Below are positions 15,701-20,402 of a stretch of DNA of 20,402 nucleotides, piece after piece; position 1 is the first letter of the stretch, and each line of letters opens with the position of its first letter. Source of the DNA: Oscillospiraceae bacterium (GTDB taxonomy: Bacteria; Bacillota_A; Clostridia; Oscillospirales; Oscillospiraceae); assembly GCA_015067895.1 (NCBI GenBank), contig SVLP01000043.1, forward strand, positions 1 to 20,402, written 5' to 3'. Position numbers and translations under genes: made by a program. The notes beneath the pieces are model-generated. The model was not told the DNA's origin, did not search any database, and saw only the letters and a list, made by a program, of their open reading frames with translations.

Positions 15701-17098
15701 ATCCTGATGCTGGAGAACGCTCCCAGCTACTTCATCTTCGTCTCCGACATGGAGAACGGCACCGTCATCGCCGACAAGGAAACTGCCCGGGAGGGCGAGC
15801 TGGTCACCCTGACCGTGACTCCCGATGAGGGCTACTCCCTGAAGGCTCTGTACGTCAACGACATCGCCATCGAGGGCAACACCTTCACCATGCCCGGCCG
15901 TGATGTCACCATCACCGCCGAGTTCGCCGCTGACTTTGTGGACAACGATGCCATCGAGGCTGCCCGCGAGGCCGCTGCCGCCGCCGAGGCTGCCCAGGCT
16001 GCCGCCGAGGAGGCCCAGCGCAAGGCCGAGGAGGCTCTGGCCGCTGCTGAGGAGGCCGCCGCTTCCGCCGCCGAGGATCGCGAGGCCGCCGAGAAGGCAC
16101 AGCAGGAGGCCGCTGAGGCCCAGGCTGCCGCCGAGGCCGCACAGAAGGCCGCCGAGGATGCCCAGGCTGCCGCTGAGGCTGCCGCCGCCGCTGCCGAGGC
16201 CAACGATGCCGCCGCTGCTGCCGCTGCCGCTGAGGCTGCCAAGCACGCCCAGGAGGTCGCGGAGCTCTATCAGGAGATCGCCGCCATGAAGGCCCAGATG
16301 GCTGAGTACCTGAAGGACGCCCAGAAGTCCGCTGAGGAGGCCGAGGAGCACCGCAAGGCTGCCGAGGCTGCCGAGCTGGCCTGCGCCAAGTACTACGCCC
16401 TGATCCGCCTGTCCAAGTACGCCGACGCCGATGACTACAACGCCGCCGGTCAGGCTGAGCTGGAGGCCATCGTTGCCGAGGCCATCGAGGCCATCAACGC
16501 CGCTGAGACCGTCGAAGCCGTTCAGGAGGCTCTGGCCGCCGCCCTGGCTGCCATCGACATGATCGGCTACGAGCTGCCCTTCGTGGATGTGCCCGCCGAC
16601 TCCTTCTACTACAACGCTGTCAAGTGGGCTCTGCTGGAGGGTATCACCACCGGCACCTCTGAGACCACCTTCAGCCCCGACAAGACCATCACCCGTGCCG
16701 AGGCCGTCACCTTCCTGTGGCGCGCCAAGGGCTGCCCCGAGCCCACCACCACCGAGAACCCCTTCAAGGACGTGGCCGAGACTGACTTCTTCTACAAGGC
16801 AGTTCTGTGGGCTCTGGAGAATGAGATCACCACCGGTTTGACTACCACCACCTTCGCTCCCTACGCCACCGCCAGCCGCTCCCAGATCGTCACCTTCCTG
16901 TGGCGCGCTGAGGGCAAGCCCGAGGCCAACGCGGAGAACCCCTTCACCGACGTGGCCGATAATGCATGGTATCACGACGCCGTGATCTGGGCTGTGGAGA
17001 ATGGTATCACCACCGGTATGACCAACACCTTCTTCGACGCCAACGGCACCTGCAACCGTGCCCAGGTCGTCACCTTCCTGTACCGCACTTACAAGTAA
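9722..17098 (+). CDS. SLH-anchored bifunctional GH85 endo-beta-N-acetylglucosaminidase / GH20 beta-N-acetylhexosaminidase
   Basis: The 2458-residue secreted protein starts with a signal peptide (residues 1-29, cut after VAFA). The GH85 region (about 30-615) has ATLGFPWGWG and the catalytic Asn-x-Glu in FDGYFFNQES (N216, E218). Next come a fibronectin-like stretch (about 587-690), a CBM32/F5-8C-like domain (691-840), a SpaA-like domain (about 1035-1118), a PTDPE linker, two duplicated CBM32 domains (1144-1295, 1309-1459) and FIVAR (1464-1530). The GH20 domain (about 1537-1910) has HLNMPGHM, catalytic D1724-E1725 in FHIGADEYGNDA and WNDGIYYGS, resembling pneumococcal StrH. A second FIVAR (1933-1998), a beta-repeat (2001-2069), an Ala-rich helix (2072-2282) and three SLH domains (2284-2458) follow. 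GH85 cuts the chitobiose core of N-glycans; GH20 removes terminal GlcNAc/GalNAc. Together they should trim and release host N-glycans at the cell wall, which the SLH domains bind. Strong AAGGAGG precedes the ATG; highly biased C-ending codons suggest strong expression. Confidence 0.92.
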   Translation: MKIRLSRRIIALAVAFVMVMGMLPTVAFARTAGKDGSAEMNEAYAAKETLMPIGPSFSTYTLLEWTPESDPDAVYSRASIPLKERVGGFVVNPLANPEAKLMLCSLANSDHDHTSAQGTESFLSYSFNYWQYVDSFVYWSGSQEGLVVVPTGEFTDAAHTNGVPVVATLGFPWGWGAGYAEEVDAFCQKAADGTFPVADKMIEVMDYYGFDGYFFNQESSGCSGAVALRLKEMIHYMHAKRPDMLISWYDSMTEGGSVSYGDGVNSYNKLWMEDDANGVRGVDEFFMNYNWTASKISTTISTMKSIGRSQFDAFAGIDVQQNCMDTWFNDHLLVDADGLAKLSLALYCPNSTLGLSADGAQFHEVERTFYTNAVEDPRDTSIDITSSSEYDWAGMSRLFADKTPITSAPFVSDFNSGHGTGYYVDGVLSRDAEWSYQSNQDVMPTWTWIIDSNGSKLSGDYDFTDAYNGGTSIKFYGNLDAANDILIYSTDIAVENKMTLALTAKGGLENASLVAYLDDGSAAAYADCEQVITALATGEGWVETVVDLSAYAGKTLKAIGLKVEGSDPNYQINLGRITVLDKTRAALKGPASVTLDEIMYTDAYTAEARIYWDKVTGADVYEIYKVNADGSKSLIMATPSTAFYLPTLKRAAEEEDVTLEIVPINRNGVRGTGKEFTIDWAYANGDTEEVLDLVFENVCLNAPVTGVSFENSGEPASKALDGTAANNSKWCATNMSSGWMSIDIGREVTVRRWRVEHAEYGGESNDMNTIDFALEYKDKNSNTWVQVKRIQNNHDAVTDVLLDTPVTAQEWRLYVYNDGSSPWGGIRIYEWQMFETAQFPQTAVVPMHFAAAVNGVGAADTFTLDKVPTGQTVKVYDAEGNQLGEAVSAGETVTLTGLDFGTAEAGRVYYTTTSNSAAESAKLSAPFEAESAEKSAPATDVEFVKYSHPGSVSSSNGADIYTTLTVKGLSEGDVVYVLGDESKTSLPATGDSVSIDGVRVVRAGGQLQLQVKRVGQIISDPYTVTTPVFPEPTATIQVFAENARGETLTGVRFDVVNAAGETVSQMSTTSDSGAKSTVALGTYTIRNTESPEGYGLAGAITAIARIEGWQTTYTVTIPEGSVEPTDPTDPEPTDPEPTDPVLDPSDDSRDIPLSVLKVSAGDWQTGYEDSEGPAELAVDNNPNTIWHTDWYGTSNENHWFQFELTEEYDVDGLRYWPRQSGNENGTITKYEIQVSDDGVEFETILTGDWENSRQWKIASFEGRNVKYVRLVSKEAVSDVSYVVASAAEIRLTGDVHVPDHIVPPEMEANDDSRDIPVSILTATAGDWQTGYETTEGPAYLVLDNDYNTLWHTDWYGTSRANHWIQFELSEDYAVDGLRYKPRGGNSTNGNITEYDIQVSNDGETFTSVVTGNWAGDSSWKIAQFPSENVKFVRLVAIDAETDNSYVFASAAEIRLTGWARDVSSVDKTELNELIAQCEQIEQGNYTNKSWQKFQSALETARAVAANPNASQTKVNEALENLRNALAGLEENTGEGVQKILHLDSGRTYYSKDWTIALLNEMAAAGYTHLQLAFGNDGMRFVLDDMTIEANGKTYASSDVKAAIELGNEEYNKTHTDNSGDSFCAGQAFEKNALTEEEMDEIIAHAESVGIEIIPHLNMPGHMDALLDAMVELGISGAHFTGYTTSDRSLDLNNAEAVAFLQALIAKYAEYFSAKGSKYFHIGADEYGNDAYSGNMGFPSMGSALYAKFAEFVNGNAAIVESCGMTARAWNDGIYYGSYTAEFDPDIEITYWSSGWWGYNLAKTSKFIEKGNGLINTHGDYYFILGANDAFTEGNSTSHTPGVYLPAESYDITRFMDGSTVEDPVGGMFCIWGDHPFAETETEVAANIRLALRAMALRMDDLPLDGMNTGVVEGGFNEDGTINGGGEVIEPIEPADKSQLETYIDYAEEMNPDNYTDESWAAVEEALENARAVYADPDATQEEVDEVTELLVSAILMLENAPSYFIFVSDMENGTVIADKETAREGELVTLTVTPDEGYSLKALYVNDIAIEGNTFTMPGRDVTITAEFAADFVDNDAIEAAREAAAAAEAAQAAAEEAQRKAEEALAAAEEAAASAAEDREAAEKAQQEAAEAQAAAEAAQKAAEDAQAAAEAAAAAAEANDAAAAAAAAEAAKHAQEVAELYQEIAAMKAQMAEYLKDAQKSAEEAEEHRKAAEAAELACAKYYALIRLSKYADADDYNAAGQAELEAIVAEAIEAINAAETVEAVQEALAAALAAIDMIGYELPFVDVPADSFYYNAVKWALLEGITTGTSETTFSPDKTITRAEAVTFLWRAKGCPEPTTTENPFKDVAETDFFYKAVLWALENEITTGLTTTTFAPYATASRSQIVTFLWRAEGKPEANAENPFTDVADNAWYHDAVIWAVENGITTGMTNTFFDANGTCNRAQVVTFLYRTYK
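13150..14095 (+). repeat. Tandem duplication of a CBM32 domain within the surface enzyme
   Basis: Two units of about 450 bases (13150-13605 and 13645-14095) encode closely matching domains that begin DDSRDIP, continue AGDWQTGYE and HTDWYGTS, and end ASAAEIRLTG. The pair probably raises avidity for glycans. Divergence at many third positions shows that the duplication is not recent. Confidence 0.85.
15935..16400 (+). repeat. Low-complexity Ala/Glu-rich helical stalk region
   Basis: The coding sequence is built from GCC/GCT/GAG/CAG/AAG codons giving AEAAQKAAEDAQAAAE-like repeats, predicted as one long helix or coiled coil. It separates the catalytic modules from the SLH anchor and may act as a wall-spanning spacer. 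Such tracts can change length by slippage. Confidence 0.8.
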
Positions 17099-17165
17099 GC
17101 GCCGGTAGGGGAGAAGCTCCCAAGTGACCCAAAAGGCCCCCTGTGCCGCAAGGCACAGGGGGCCT
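17049..17165 (+). repeat. Shared 3' end and flank of the SLH genes, copy 1 (uninterrupted)
   Basis: Bases 17049-17091 are identical to 19671-19713, and 17089-17165 matches 19870-19946 at 74 of 77 positions. The unit holds the last codons (FLYRTYK), the stop and a perfect 14-bp stem (17134-17147 with 17152-17165) with a GCAA tetraloop. No T run follows the stem on the plus strand; on the minus strand TTTT does. Confidence 0.85.
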
Positions 17166-17393
17166 GAGCGTGTCAAAAAACGCTTGCCTCCCCCACAGGG
17201 GGAGGTGGCCGAGCGCAGCGAGGTCGGAGGGGGTGTCGGTGGTTTTCTCTGATTACAGAACTTCTCGTCCACAAAAGACGGGAGGACACCCCCTCAGTCA
17301 CGCTGTTCGCGTGACAGCTCCCCCATAGGGGGAGCCAAGAATCAGTTTTTTGACAGTCTGAAGCCCCCCTGTGCCGCAAGGCACAGGGGGCCT
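17134..17393. mobile_element. Compound palindromic element (MITE/BIME-like)
   Basis: From outside in: CCCCTGTGCC hairpins at 17134-17165 and 17362-17393; TGTCAAAAAAC (17171-17181) facing GTTTTTTGACA-type sequence ending at 17355; and two inverted copies of a 50-base unit of type TTGCCTCCCCC...GGGGGAGGT...GGTCGGAGGGGGTGTC (about 17186-17241 and 17287-17338). The middle (17242-17286) is unique. A related half unit occurs at 20010-20059. There is no coding content. The bases from 17099 to 17133 are shared gene flank. Confidence 0.7.
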
Positions 17394-17476
17394 ATTTACA
17401 TGAATCGACGGGATGTGGTTCATTCGTGCTGGGGAAAGACCCGTTTTATCAACGCTGATCGCATACAATTAAAAAG

Positions 17477-17527
17477 TTGATATTGTTGGGAAATATTACC
17501 ATTATGTTGTGATTTTCCACAAATCAC
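17477..17527 (+). promoter_or_regulatory. Candidate promoter of the LRR-SLH gene
   Basis: TTGATA (17477-17482), 17 bases, CATTAT (17500-17505). A 7-bp inverted repeat GTGATTT/AAATCAC (17509-17527) follows at the likely start site and could be an operator. The rest of 17394-17620 is AT-rich and shows no gene. Confidence 0.45.
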
Positions 17528-17620
17528 CTGCGGATAAATTGCATTTCTTCTTCCTTGACTTTGCGAATCATGTGGGATACCCTAATATGCGGATAACGAT
17601 TAAAGGAGGTAAACAAAGCA

Positions 17621-19726
17621 ATGAAAATCAAAGCATTATCCCTGCTGATCGCCATCTGTCTGGTGGTCAGTCTGTTCCCTGTGACCATGGCGGCACAGAA
17701 CAATTCCGGCACCTGGGGCGACAATCTGTCCTGGAGTTATGTAAACGGCACCCTGACCCTGACCGGCAAGGGCGAGATGGCGCTTGCCGAGTATGATGAA
17801 GACGACCTGTTCCGGATGTATCCCTGGGCGGATCTGCCGGCCACCAAGCTGGTGATCGGCGAGGGCATCACCAGCCTGGCTGCAAATGCCTTCGAATTTA
17901 TGCCCATCGAGACGGTTTCCCTGCCCCAGAGCCTGGAGAAGATGGGGGAAGCTGTCTTCTCCTTTTGCTCGGAGCTGACCGGCCCCGTTGTCATCCCCGA
18001 GAAGGTGACCCGTATTCCTGCCGAGTGCTTCGAGTATTGCACCAGCCTGGAGGAGGTCGTCCTCCACGACGGCATCACCAGCCTGGGCTGGTACTGCTTC
18101 GGCAATTCCGGCCTGAAGCGCATCTACATCCCCGCAGGTGTCACCGATCTGACCGAAAACTACTCCCTCGACTTCTGCGAAAACCTGGAGAAGATCACCG
18201 TTTCCAAGGATAACTCCTACTACGCCAGCGACGCCCAGGGCGCCATGTACAGCAAGGATATGACCTATCTGGAGCTGGTTCCCAGGGGCTTCCGGGGCAA
18301 GTTCGTGATCCCCGAGGGCGTTCTCTACGCCGACGGCCATCCCTACGGCGCGGGCAATTCCGCCTTTGAGGGCTGCGAGAAGATCACCGAGATCCATGTT
18401 CCCACCACGCTGAAGCAGCTGTTCGGCCATTCCCTGACGAGCGATGCGCTGACCGGCGTCTATGTGGCCGAGGGCAACCCTGCGCTGTACGATGTGGACG
18501 GTGTTCTCTACGGCTATATGGATGAGAACCCCGAGACGGGCAATGGCAAGGTGCTGTCCCTGATTAAGATTCCCGCCAAGAAGGCCATCACCGACTACAC
18601 CGTGGCGAAGGACGTCCTGTGCGTGGGCAGCCACGCCTTTGAGGGCTGCGCCGCTCTGAAGAATGTTACCATCCACAAGGACTGCGAGATGTTCGCGGAG
18701 GCTTTCGATTACAGCGGCGTTGAGGCCATCTGGATCGAGGACGGCCACCCCGAGTTCCGCTCCGACAGCGAGGGCGTGGTCTTCAATCAGGATATGACCG
18801 TGGGCGGATATGATTTCGAACTGGGCGATTGGGTCGATACCTTCTACCCCGCCGGAACTGCACTCATGTGCTTCCCCAAGGGCCGCACCGGCTATTATGA
18901 GATCCCCGAAGGCACCACCTACCTCGGCGGTGGGAGCTTTGCCAGTGCATCCATCGAGGCCCTGCGCTTCCCCACTTCTCTGACGAAGATCGAAAGTTAC
19001 GCCTTCTTCGAATCCCTGGATCTGAGATGGATGCTGTTCACCGGCGAAAAGCCCGCTTTCGACGGCTGGTTCGACGAAGTCGATGAGCTGACGGTCTACT
19101 ATCCCGGCTGGCTGGAAAGCTGGGCAGAGCCTGAGATTTTCGATGCGTACTACACCTACATCCCCTACGAGCAGGGTAAGGAGCCTGTCTATTCCCCCTT
19201 CACCGATGTTCCCGCCGGCTCCTTCTACGCTGAGCCCGTGGCCTGGGCCGTGGAGAATGGCATCACCACCGGTGCCTCCGCGAATTCCTTCAACCCCGAC
19301 GGCCAGTGCCTCCGGGCCCATGTGGTCACCTTCCTGTGGCGGGCCGAGGGCTGCCCCGAGCCCAAGAGCCTGAGCAATCCCTTCGTGGATGTGAAGGAAA
19401 GCGACTTCTACTTCAAGGCCGTCCTGTGGGCCGTGGAGAATGGCATCACCAACGGCTCCGATGCCACCCATTTCAACCCCTTCGGCGTGTGTAACCGCGC
19501 CCAGGTGGTCACCTTCCTGCACCGGGCCAAGGACTCTCCCGCTCCCGCCAGCCTGGAGCTGCCCTTCACCGACGTTCCCGCCGGTACCTGGTACGCCACT
19601 CCCATCGCCTGGGCCGTGGAGAATGGCATCACCAACGGTCTGAGCGCCACCCAGTTCGGCCCCAACACCGCCTGCAACCGTGCCCAGGTCGTCACCTTCC
19701 TGTACCGCACTTATACGAACTCTTGA
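17621..19726 (+). CDS. Surface protein with BspA-like leucine-rich repeats and three SLH domains
   Basis: The 701-residue secreted protein has a signal peptide (1-25, cut after VTMAA). Residues about 30-515 form LRR_5/BspA-type repeats, seen as recurring 'F..C..L..V.IP..V..I....F' patterns such as AFEGCAALKNVTIHKD and AFEFMPIETVSLPQSL. Three SLH domains (about 525-698) anchor it to the wall. BspA-type LRR proteins of gut and oral bacteria bind host proteins or other cells; adhesion is a reasonable inference. AAAGGAGG lies 11 bases before the ATG. The last 43 coding bases before the break match the upstream enzyme gene exactly; the C-terminus then reads TNS instead of K because a MITE-like insertion supplies the end and stop codon. 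It probably has its own promoter. Confidence 0.88.
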   Translation: MKIKALSLLIAICLVVSLFPVTMAAQNNSGTWGDNLSWSYVNGTLTLTGKGEMALAEYDEDDLFRMYPWADLPATKLVIGEGITSLAANAFEFMPIETVSLPQSLEKMGEAVFSFCSELTGPVVIPEKVTRIPAECFEYCTSLEEVVLHDGITSLGWYCFGNSGLKRIYIPAGVTDLTENYSLDFCENLEKITVSKDNSYYASDAQGAMYSKDMTYLELVPRGFRGKFVIPEGVLYADGHPYGAGNSAFEGCEKITEIHVPTTLKQLFGHSLTSDALTGVYVAEGNPALYDVDGVLYGYMDENPETGNGKVLSLIKIPAKKAITDYTVAKDVLCVGSHAFEGCAALKNVTIHKDCEMFAEAFDYSGVEAIWIEDGHPEFRSDSEGVVFNQDMTVGGYDFELGDWVDTFYPAGTALMCFPKGRTGYYEIPEGTTYLGGGSFASASIEALRFPTSLTKIESYAFFESLDLRWMLFTGEKPAFDGWFDEVDELTVYYPGWLESWAEPEIFDAYYTYIPYEQGKEPVYSPFTDVPAGSFYAEPVAWAVENGITTGASANSFNPDGQCLRAHVVTFLWRAEGCPEPKSLSNPFVDVKESDFYFKAVLWAVENGITNGSDATHFNPFGVCNRAQVVTFLHRAKDSPAPASLELPFTDVPAGTWYATPIAWAVENGITNGLSATQFGPNTACNRAQVVTFLYRTYTNS

Positions 19727-19869
19727 TTAAACCGTTTCATTCTTTCCGGTCTAAATTGCGCCATTATGCGTTCTCGTCCCAGGTGGGCGACAGCCCACCG
19801 TTGTCCTCGGCCTTTTCTGGCACAATTTATCCTCGGAAAGCTCTTAAACCATTTAACCAAGAATTAGCA
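19714..19869. mobile_element. 156-bp MITE-like palindrome flanked by TTA, inserted at the end of the LRR-SLH gene
   Basis: The bases fall exactly between two parts of a sequence that is continuous after the upstream gene (17049-17165). TTA occurs on both sides (19711-19713 and 19870-19872), as a 3-bp target duplication would. The ends are inverted repeats: TACGAACTCTTGATTAAA against TGCTAATTCTTGGTTAAA, and further in CTAAATTGCGCCA against ATAAATTGTGCCA. The centre is a perfect hairpin GGTGGGC-GACA-GCCCACC (19782-19799). It has no coding capacity beyond the three codons and stop given to the gene. Confidence 0.75.
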
Positions 19870-19946
19870 TTACAAGTAAGCGCCGGTAGGGGAGACCTTC
19901 CCAAGTGACCCAAAAGGCCCCCTGTGCCGCAAGGCACAGGGGGCCT
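19870..19946 (+). repeat. Shared 3' flank of the SLH genes, copy 2 (displaced)
   Basis: These 77 bases match 17089-17165 with three mismatches, including the old TACAAGTAA end of the coding sequence and the 14-bp GCAA-loop hairpin (19915-19946). It now lies 143 bases downstream of the actual stop codon. Confidence 0.85.
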
Positions 19947-19966
19947 TGATCGCTTGGGAAAGAGAA

Positions 19967-20118
19967 AAGCCCAACCGAAAGGTTGGGCTTCAGCGCGTCG
20001 AAAAAGTCCCTTGCCTCTCCCTTTGGGAGAGGTGGCCCGCGTCAGCGGGTCGGAGAGGGTTCTGGATTTTCGAAGAAAATCCAGAAATATCGAATATTTG
20101 CTTTGCAAATATTCGATA
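19967..20118. repeat. Array of consecutive perfect hairpins
   Basis: In order: AAGCCCAACC-GAAA-GGTTGGGCTT (19967-19990); a half unit of the palindromic repeat (20010-20059) with stems CCTCTCC/GGAGAGG-like and CCCGC/GCGGG; a 12-bp stem with loop GAA (20060-20086); and a 14-bp AT-rich stem with loop TTT (20088-20118). Only the first resembles a terminator, on the minus strand. No gene lies here. Confidence 0.8.
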
Positions 20119-20140
20119 ACAGCTTGTCAAAGAACTATCC

Positions 20141-20183
20141 AAACGCCCCCGTTTCGTGTATACTAGACGAAACGGGGGTGTTT
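20141..20183 (+). promoter_or_regulatory. Inverted repeat covering the start region of the transposase gene
   Basis: A stem of 16 bp (20141-20156 with 20168-20183, one G-U) has an 11-base loop. The right arm contains the GGGGGTG ribosome site (20174-20180) and the loop contains TATACT (20159-20164), a possible -10. Read-through RNA would hide the ribosome site. Confidence 0.65.
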
Positions 20184-20185
20184 TT

Positions 20186-20402
20186 ATGGAAGCATGGAAA
20201 AACAACGCACGGCGGGAGCCGGTCATTATCGATTTGGACACGCTGGTGCCCAAGGATCATCTGCTTCGTAAGATCGAAAAGGTCATGGATTACGACTGGC
20301 TGTATGAACGGCTTGACCCGCTGTACTGCCACGACAATGGCAGACCCGGTACTGACCCGGTGGTACTTATCAAGATGGTGCTGATTCAGCATCTGTTCGG
20401 CA
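20186..20402 (+). CDS. IS1182-like transposase, N-terminal part (runs off the window)
   Basis: The first 72 codons are open to the window edge. Residues DLDTLVPKDHLLRKI (16-30), the DPLYCHDNGRPG stretch (44-55) and DPVVLIKMVLIQHLFG (57-72) are characteristic of the N-terminal DUF772 region of IS1182-type transposases (IS4/IS5 DDE superfamily). The catalytic DDE part lies outside the window. The ATG follows GGGGGTG at 5 bases. Whether the gene is complete cannot be told. Confidence 0.85.
   Translation, partial: MEAWKNNARREPVIIDLDTLVPKDHLLRKIEKVMDYDWLYERLDPLYCHDNGRPGTDPVVLIKMVLIQHLFG

Noticed and set aside
9602..17272. A 2556-codon open frame on the minus strand, antisense to the GH85-GH20 gene
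   Set aside because: It arises because the sense gene almost never uses TTA, CTA or TCA codons. The antisense product is Gly/Val/Leu-rich without domains or a sensible start, while the sense frame shows a full domain series, signal peptide and ribosome site.
17636..19522. A 628-codon minus-strand frame over the LRR-SLH gene
   Set aside because: The same codon-bias shadow effect; no ribosome site or recognisable domain, and the sense protein is clear.

Overview
The window looks like a chromosomal segment of a GC-rich anaerobic gut Firmicute, most likely Oscillospiraceae or a related Clostridia family (Oscillibacter/Flavonifractor type). The grounds are Clostridia-style GGAGG ribosome binding sites, SLH-anchored surface proteins with the 'NGITTG...FxP...RAQVVTFLWR' pattern, GC-rich C-ending codons, and dispersed palindromic repeats of the kind common in these genomes. 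The genus is inference; the Firmicute assignment is firmer.

Layout. Bases 1-143 hold the 3' end of an rRNA operon (5S rRNA and terminator). An AT-richer gene with its own promoter follows (203-1249), encoding a DUF4062 (TIR-like) protein of the kind seen in conflict systems. Directly behind it lies an IS200-type element (about 1252-1975) with a tnpA transposase and hairpin ends. Bases 2000-6940 are a GC-rich housekeeping block: a membrane-anchored GH25 lysozyme (-), a CapA-like metallophosphatase (+), a nicotinamidase-like cysteine hydrolase (-), glutamate racemase MurI (+) and a THEP1-like NTPase (+). Two pairs of back-to-back promoters and several clear terminators separate them, so each is probably its own transcription unit. 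The stretch 6840-7226 holds a terminator, a 107-bp palindromic repeat and the promoter of the next gene. That gene (7227-8930, AT-richer) encodes a SIR2-like domain fused to TPR repeats, a candidate stand-alone NAD-consuming defence protein. It is followed by tRNA-Lys(TTT) and tRNA-Gln(TTG) on the minus strand. The stretch 9131-9721 holds the tRNA promoter, a promoter with a perfect 9+2+9 operator, a hairpin terminator, and no convincing gene.

The second half is dominated by one 2458-residue surface enzyme (9722-17098). In order it carries a signal peptide, a GH85 endo-beta-N-acetylglucosaminidase, a CBM32-like domain, a SpaA-like domain, two duplicated CBM32 domains, FIVAR, a GH20 beta-N-acetylhexosaminidase resembling pneumococcal StrH, FIVAR, a beta-repeat, an Ala-rich helical stalk and three SLH domains. 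It should strip and release host N-glycans at the cell surface. A second SLH protein with BspA-like leucine-rich repeats follows (17621-19726). The two genes share their last 43 coding bases and their 3' flanks. In the second gene the shared stretch is split by a 156-bp MITE-like palindrome flanked by TTA, which supplied a new stop codon. Stacked palindromic repeats fill 17134-17393 and 19870-20118. The window ends inside an IS1182-like transposase gene whose ribosome binding site lies in a hairpin spanning the leader.

The most notable systems are the GH85-GH20 fusion, the SIR2-TPR protein and the layered palindromic elements around the SLH genes.
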